DNA from: Acidobacteriota bacterium
Lineage (GTDB): Bacteria > Acidobacteriota > Blastocatellia > Chloracidobacteriales > JADJPF01
Assembly: GCA_016213785.1 (NCBI GenBank)
Contig: JACQZQ010000008.1
Location: 165,640 to 229,639, forward strand
Direction of reading: 5' to 3'
DNA: 64,000 nt
The translations under genes and the position numbers were made by a program. Below the pieces are notes generated by a model. It worked only from the letters and a program-made list of their open reading frames with translations. It did not search any database and was not told where the DNA came from. How positions within the stretch are numbered: the stretch's first letter is position 1; every line of letters begins with the position of its first letter. Positions 63,053 through 64,000 of this stretch are shown piece by piece.

Positions 63053-63829
63053 TTAAAAAACTCTTAAAGGAAATCTCATTAAATCTTTAGCTAAAGTAAT
63101 TTGCCCATTATAAAATTTACGACATTGAGAGGTTAAATCTACCATTTGACATTCAGGATAAAAATGACTTAAAACTAGATGCTTAACCTTAGCTTTTTGA
63201 GCTATTTGACCTGCTAAACTAGGTGTTAAATGACCATGAATTTTTCTTTCATCAGGAGTAGAACACTCTAAAACAGCAATATCAGCATTTTCACATAATG
63301 AAATAATACCTTCACAATAATCTGTATCTCCAGAGTAAGTAATAATGCCTGTTGGAGTTTCTACACGATAACCAAATGCAGGATATGAATGATCAACCAT
63401 TTGAGCCATAAGTTTATAGTGTTGATATTCTACTATAGCAAAAGTGTTACTAGGGTGGAGTTCTGTAATTATTAACTCATAGTCTTTAGAAATAAGCCAA
63501 TTTCCAAAAATATTTAGTAATTTTTCGTAGTGCTGTTTTAACCCTACAGGGCCAACTAACTCTAAAGGCTTTGTACGAGAGTAGTTAGGAATTCTTGAAC
63601 CAAATAGAATTGCTGTTAAATCACACACATGATCAGGGTGAAAATGAGAGATACACACACGATCTAAATCTATTAGCTCAAAACCAGCTTGAGCTAATTT
63701 TCTAGTTGAGCCTGGCCCACAATCAAACATTACTTTTTCATTGTCAACAATTAATAAATAGCCTGCTGCTCCACGATCAACGGTTGGAACCGCAGTCCCC
63801 GAGCCAAGAATTACAATTTCTATATTCAT
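63053..63829 (-). CDS. Metallo-beta-lactamase-fold hydrolase, RNase Z-like
   Basis: The 258-aa protein has the fold's first motif as ILGSGTAVPTVDRG. The HxHxDH metal motif is H62-F-H64-P-D66-H67. Later ligands are MVDHSYPAFGYR, YSGDTDYCEG and LVLSHFYPE. The close match to RNase Z/ElaC-like arrangement suggests tRNA 3'-end processing, which fits the two tRNA genes lacking an encoded CCA. The exosite arm of true RNase Z is not obvious, so a generic phosphodiesterase or arylsulfatase-type MBL is an alternative. It starts 28 nt from a hairpin that borders a tandem repeat. Confidence 0.82.
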   Translation of the reverse strand: MNIEIVILGSGTAVPTVDRGAAGYLLIVDNEKVMFDCGPGSTRKLAQAGFELIDLDRVCISHFHPDHVCDLTAILFGSRIPNYSRTKPLELVGPVGLKQHYEKLLNIFGNWLISKDYELIITELHPSNTFAIVEYQHYKLMAQMVDHSYPAFGYRVETPTGIITYSGDTDYCEGIISLCENADIAVLECSTPDERKIHGHLTPSLAGQIAQKAKVKHLVLSHFYPECQMVDLTSQCRKFYNGQITLAKDLMRFPLRVF

Positions 63830-63857
63830 TAGAACCCCAATTAATTTATATTACGTA

Positions 63858-63887
63858 GTTGGGGTAGACACATAGGTCTACCCCAAC
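63858..63887. promoter_or_regulatory. Perfect 12-bp hairpin at the border of the tandem repeat
   Basis: GTTGGGGTAGAC and GTCTACCCCAAC pair fully around the 6-nt loop ACATAG. It lies 29 nt upstream of the RNase Z-like start, in the place of its promoter or leader, or could terminate a gene beyond the right edge. Its right arm ends ACCCCAAC, the same core as the tandem unit that follows. Confidence 0.55.
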
Positions 63888-64000
63888 ACAACCCCAACGC
63901 AACCCCAACGCAACCCCAACGCAACCCCAACGCAACCCCAACGCAACCCCAACGCAACCCCAACGCAACCCCAACGCAACCCCAACGCAACCCCAACGCA
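63888..64000. repeat. 11-bp tandem repeat, unit AACCCCAACGC, continuing past the window
   Basis: Ten perfect copies run from 63890 to 63999, preceded by one variant unit ending ACAC. There is no spacer, so it is not a CRISPR array. One strand is nearly free of G and T except for the single G per unit, giving strong C/G strand asymmetry. The 11-nt unit would shift frame, so it is unlikely to be coding. Confidence 0.9.

Noticed and set aside
63890..64000. CRISPR array
   Set aside because: Units are 11 bp with no spacers, and no cas genes are near. It is a simple tandem repeat.

Overview
This is a 64 kb chromosomal stretch of an AT-rich (roughly 35-37% GC by eye) Gram-negative-type bacterium. 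Diderm traits are an outer-membrane beta-barrel protein, an MlaF-like ABC ATPase, a lipoprotein and many secreted proteins. The mix of a PilT-type motor, tandem PilZ domains, a Pkn-type kinase, a propeller-amidohydrolase giant, sortilin-like BNR repeats and ribH-nusB resembles Acidobacteriota (Blastocatellia-like). That placement is inference from gene content only; no rRNA or phylogenetic marker was tested. Gene order is mostly housekeeping and signalling, with one degraded, element-bearing patch at 34.8-36.6 kb. No prophage, integron, CRISPR array or intact transposase was seen.

Layout. 0-14 kb: partial pilT-like gene (minus), acyl-CoA carboxyltransferase, secreted lectin-like protein, orphan hypF, propeller-amidohydrolase, plsC, ApaH/PrpA-like phosphatase, an N-terminally extended 2Fe-2S protein and a TIM-barrel lipoprotein. 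14-22 kb: large membrane protein, then a mainly minus-strand block with protein kinase, cupin, tRNA-Arg, apt, PilZ protein, acylphosphatase, tRNA-Pro, nusB, ribH and a thioesterase. 22-26.6 kb: a GYF/zinc-finger membrane protein behind a perfect 34-bp palindrome, an ECF sigma/anti-sigma pair and a lone receiver protein.

27.2-34.8 kb: the most unusual locus. A 37-aa membrane peptide is followed by a 1217-aa protein joining a J-like N-terminus, zinc ribbon, Ig-like region and Hsp70 ATPase, and then by a membrane-anchored protein with a GrpE-like C-terminus. pgpA, an M48 protease and an ABC ATPase follow. 34.8-36.6 kb: a truncated gene fragment, an inverted-repeat-bounded remnant and a well-defined 272-bp MITE with 16-bp terminal repeats, a 9-bp target duplication and five internal hairpins.

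36.6-49 kb: oxidoreductases, TlpA-like thioredoxin, SPFH/zinc-ribbon protein with a coiled-coil partner, aldehyde dehydrogenase, lytic transglycosylase, BNR-repeat protein, a probably leaderless Lrp/AsnC regulator and MarC. 49-56 kb: protein quality control cluster (lon, two hsp20 genes, clpB) with a HAIR-like (HspR-type) operator on the hsp20 promoter. 56-64 kb: haem-binding protein, beta-barrel protein, LytS/LytR-type two-component pair, two formylglycine-generating-enzyme-fold proteins (one fused to an RRM-like domain), ftsY, an RNase Z-like hydrolase and an 11-bp tandem repeat running off the right edge.

Starts were moved inside the longest open frame wherever a clear Shine-Dalgarno sequence favoured an internal codon; each case is stated. 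Functional calls rest on motif recognition by eye, without database searches.
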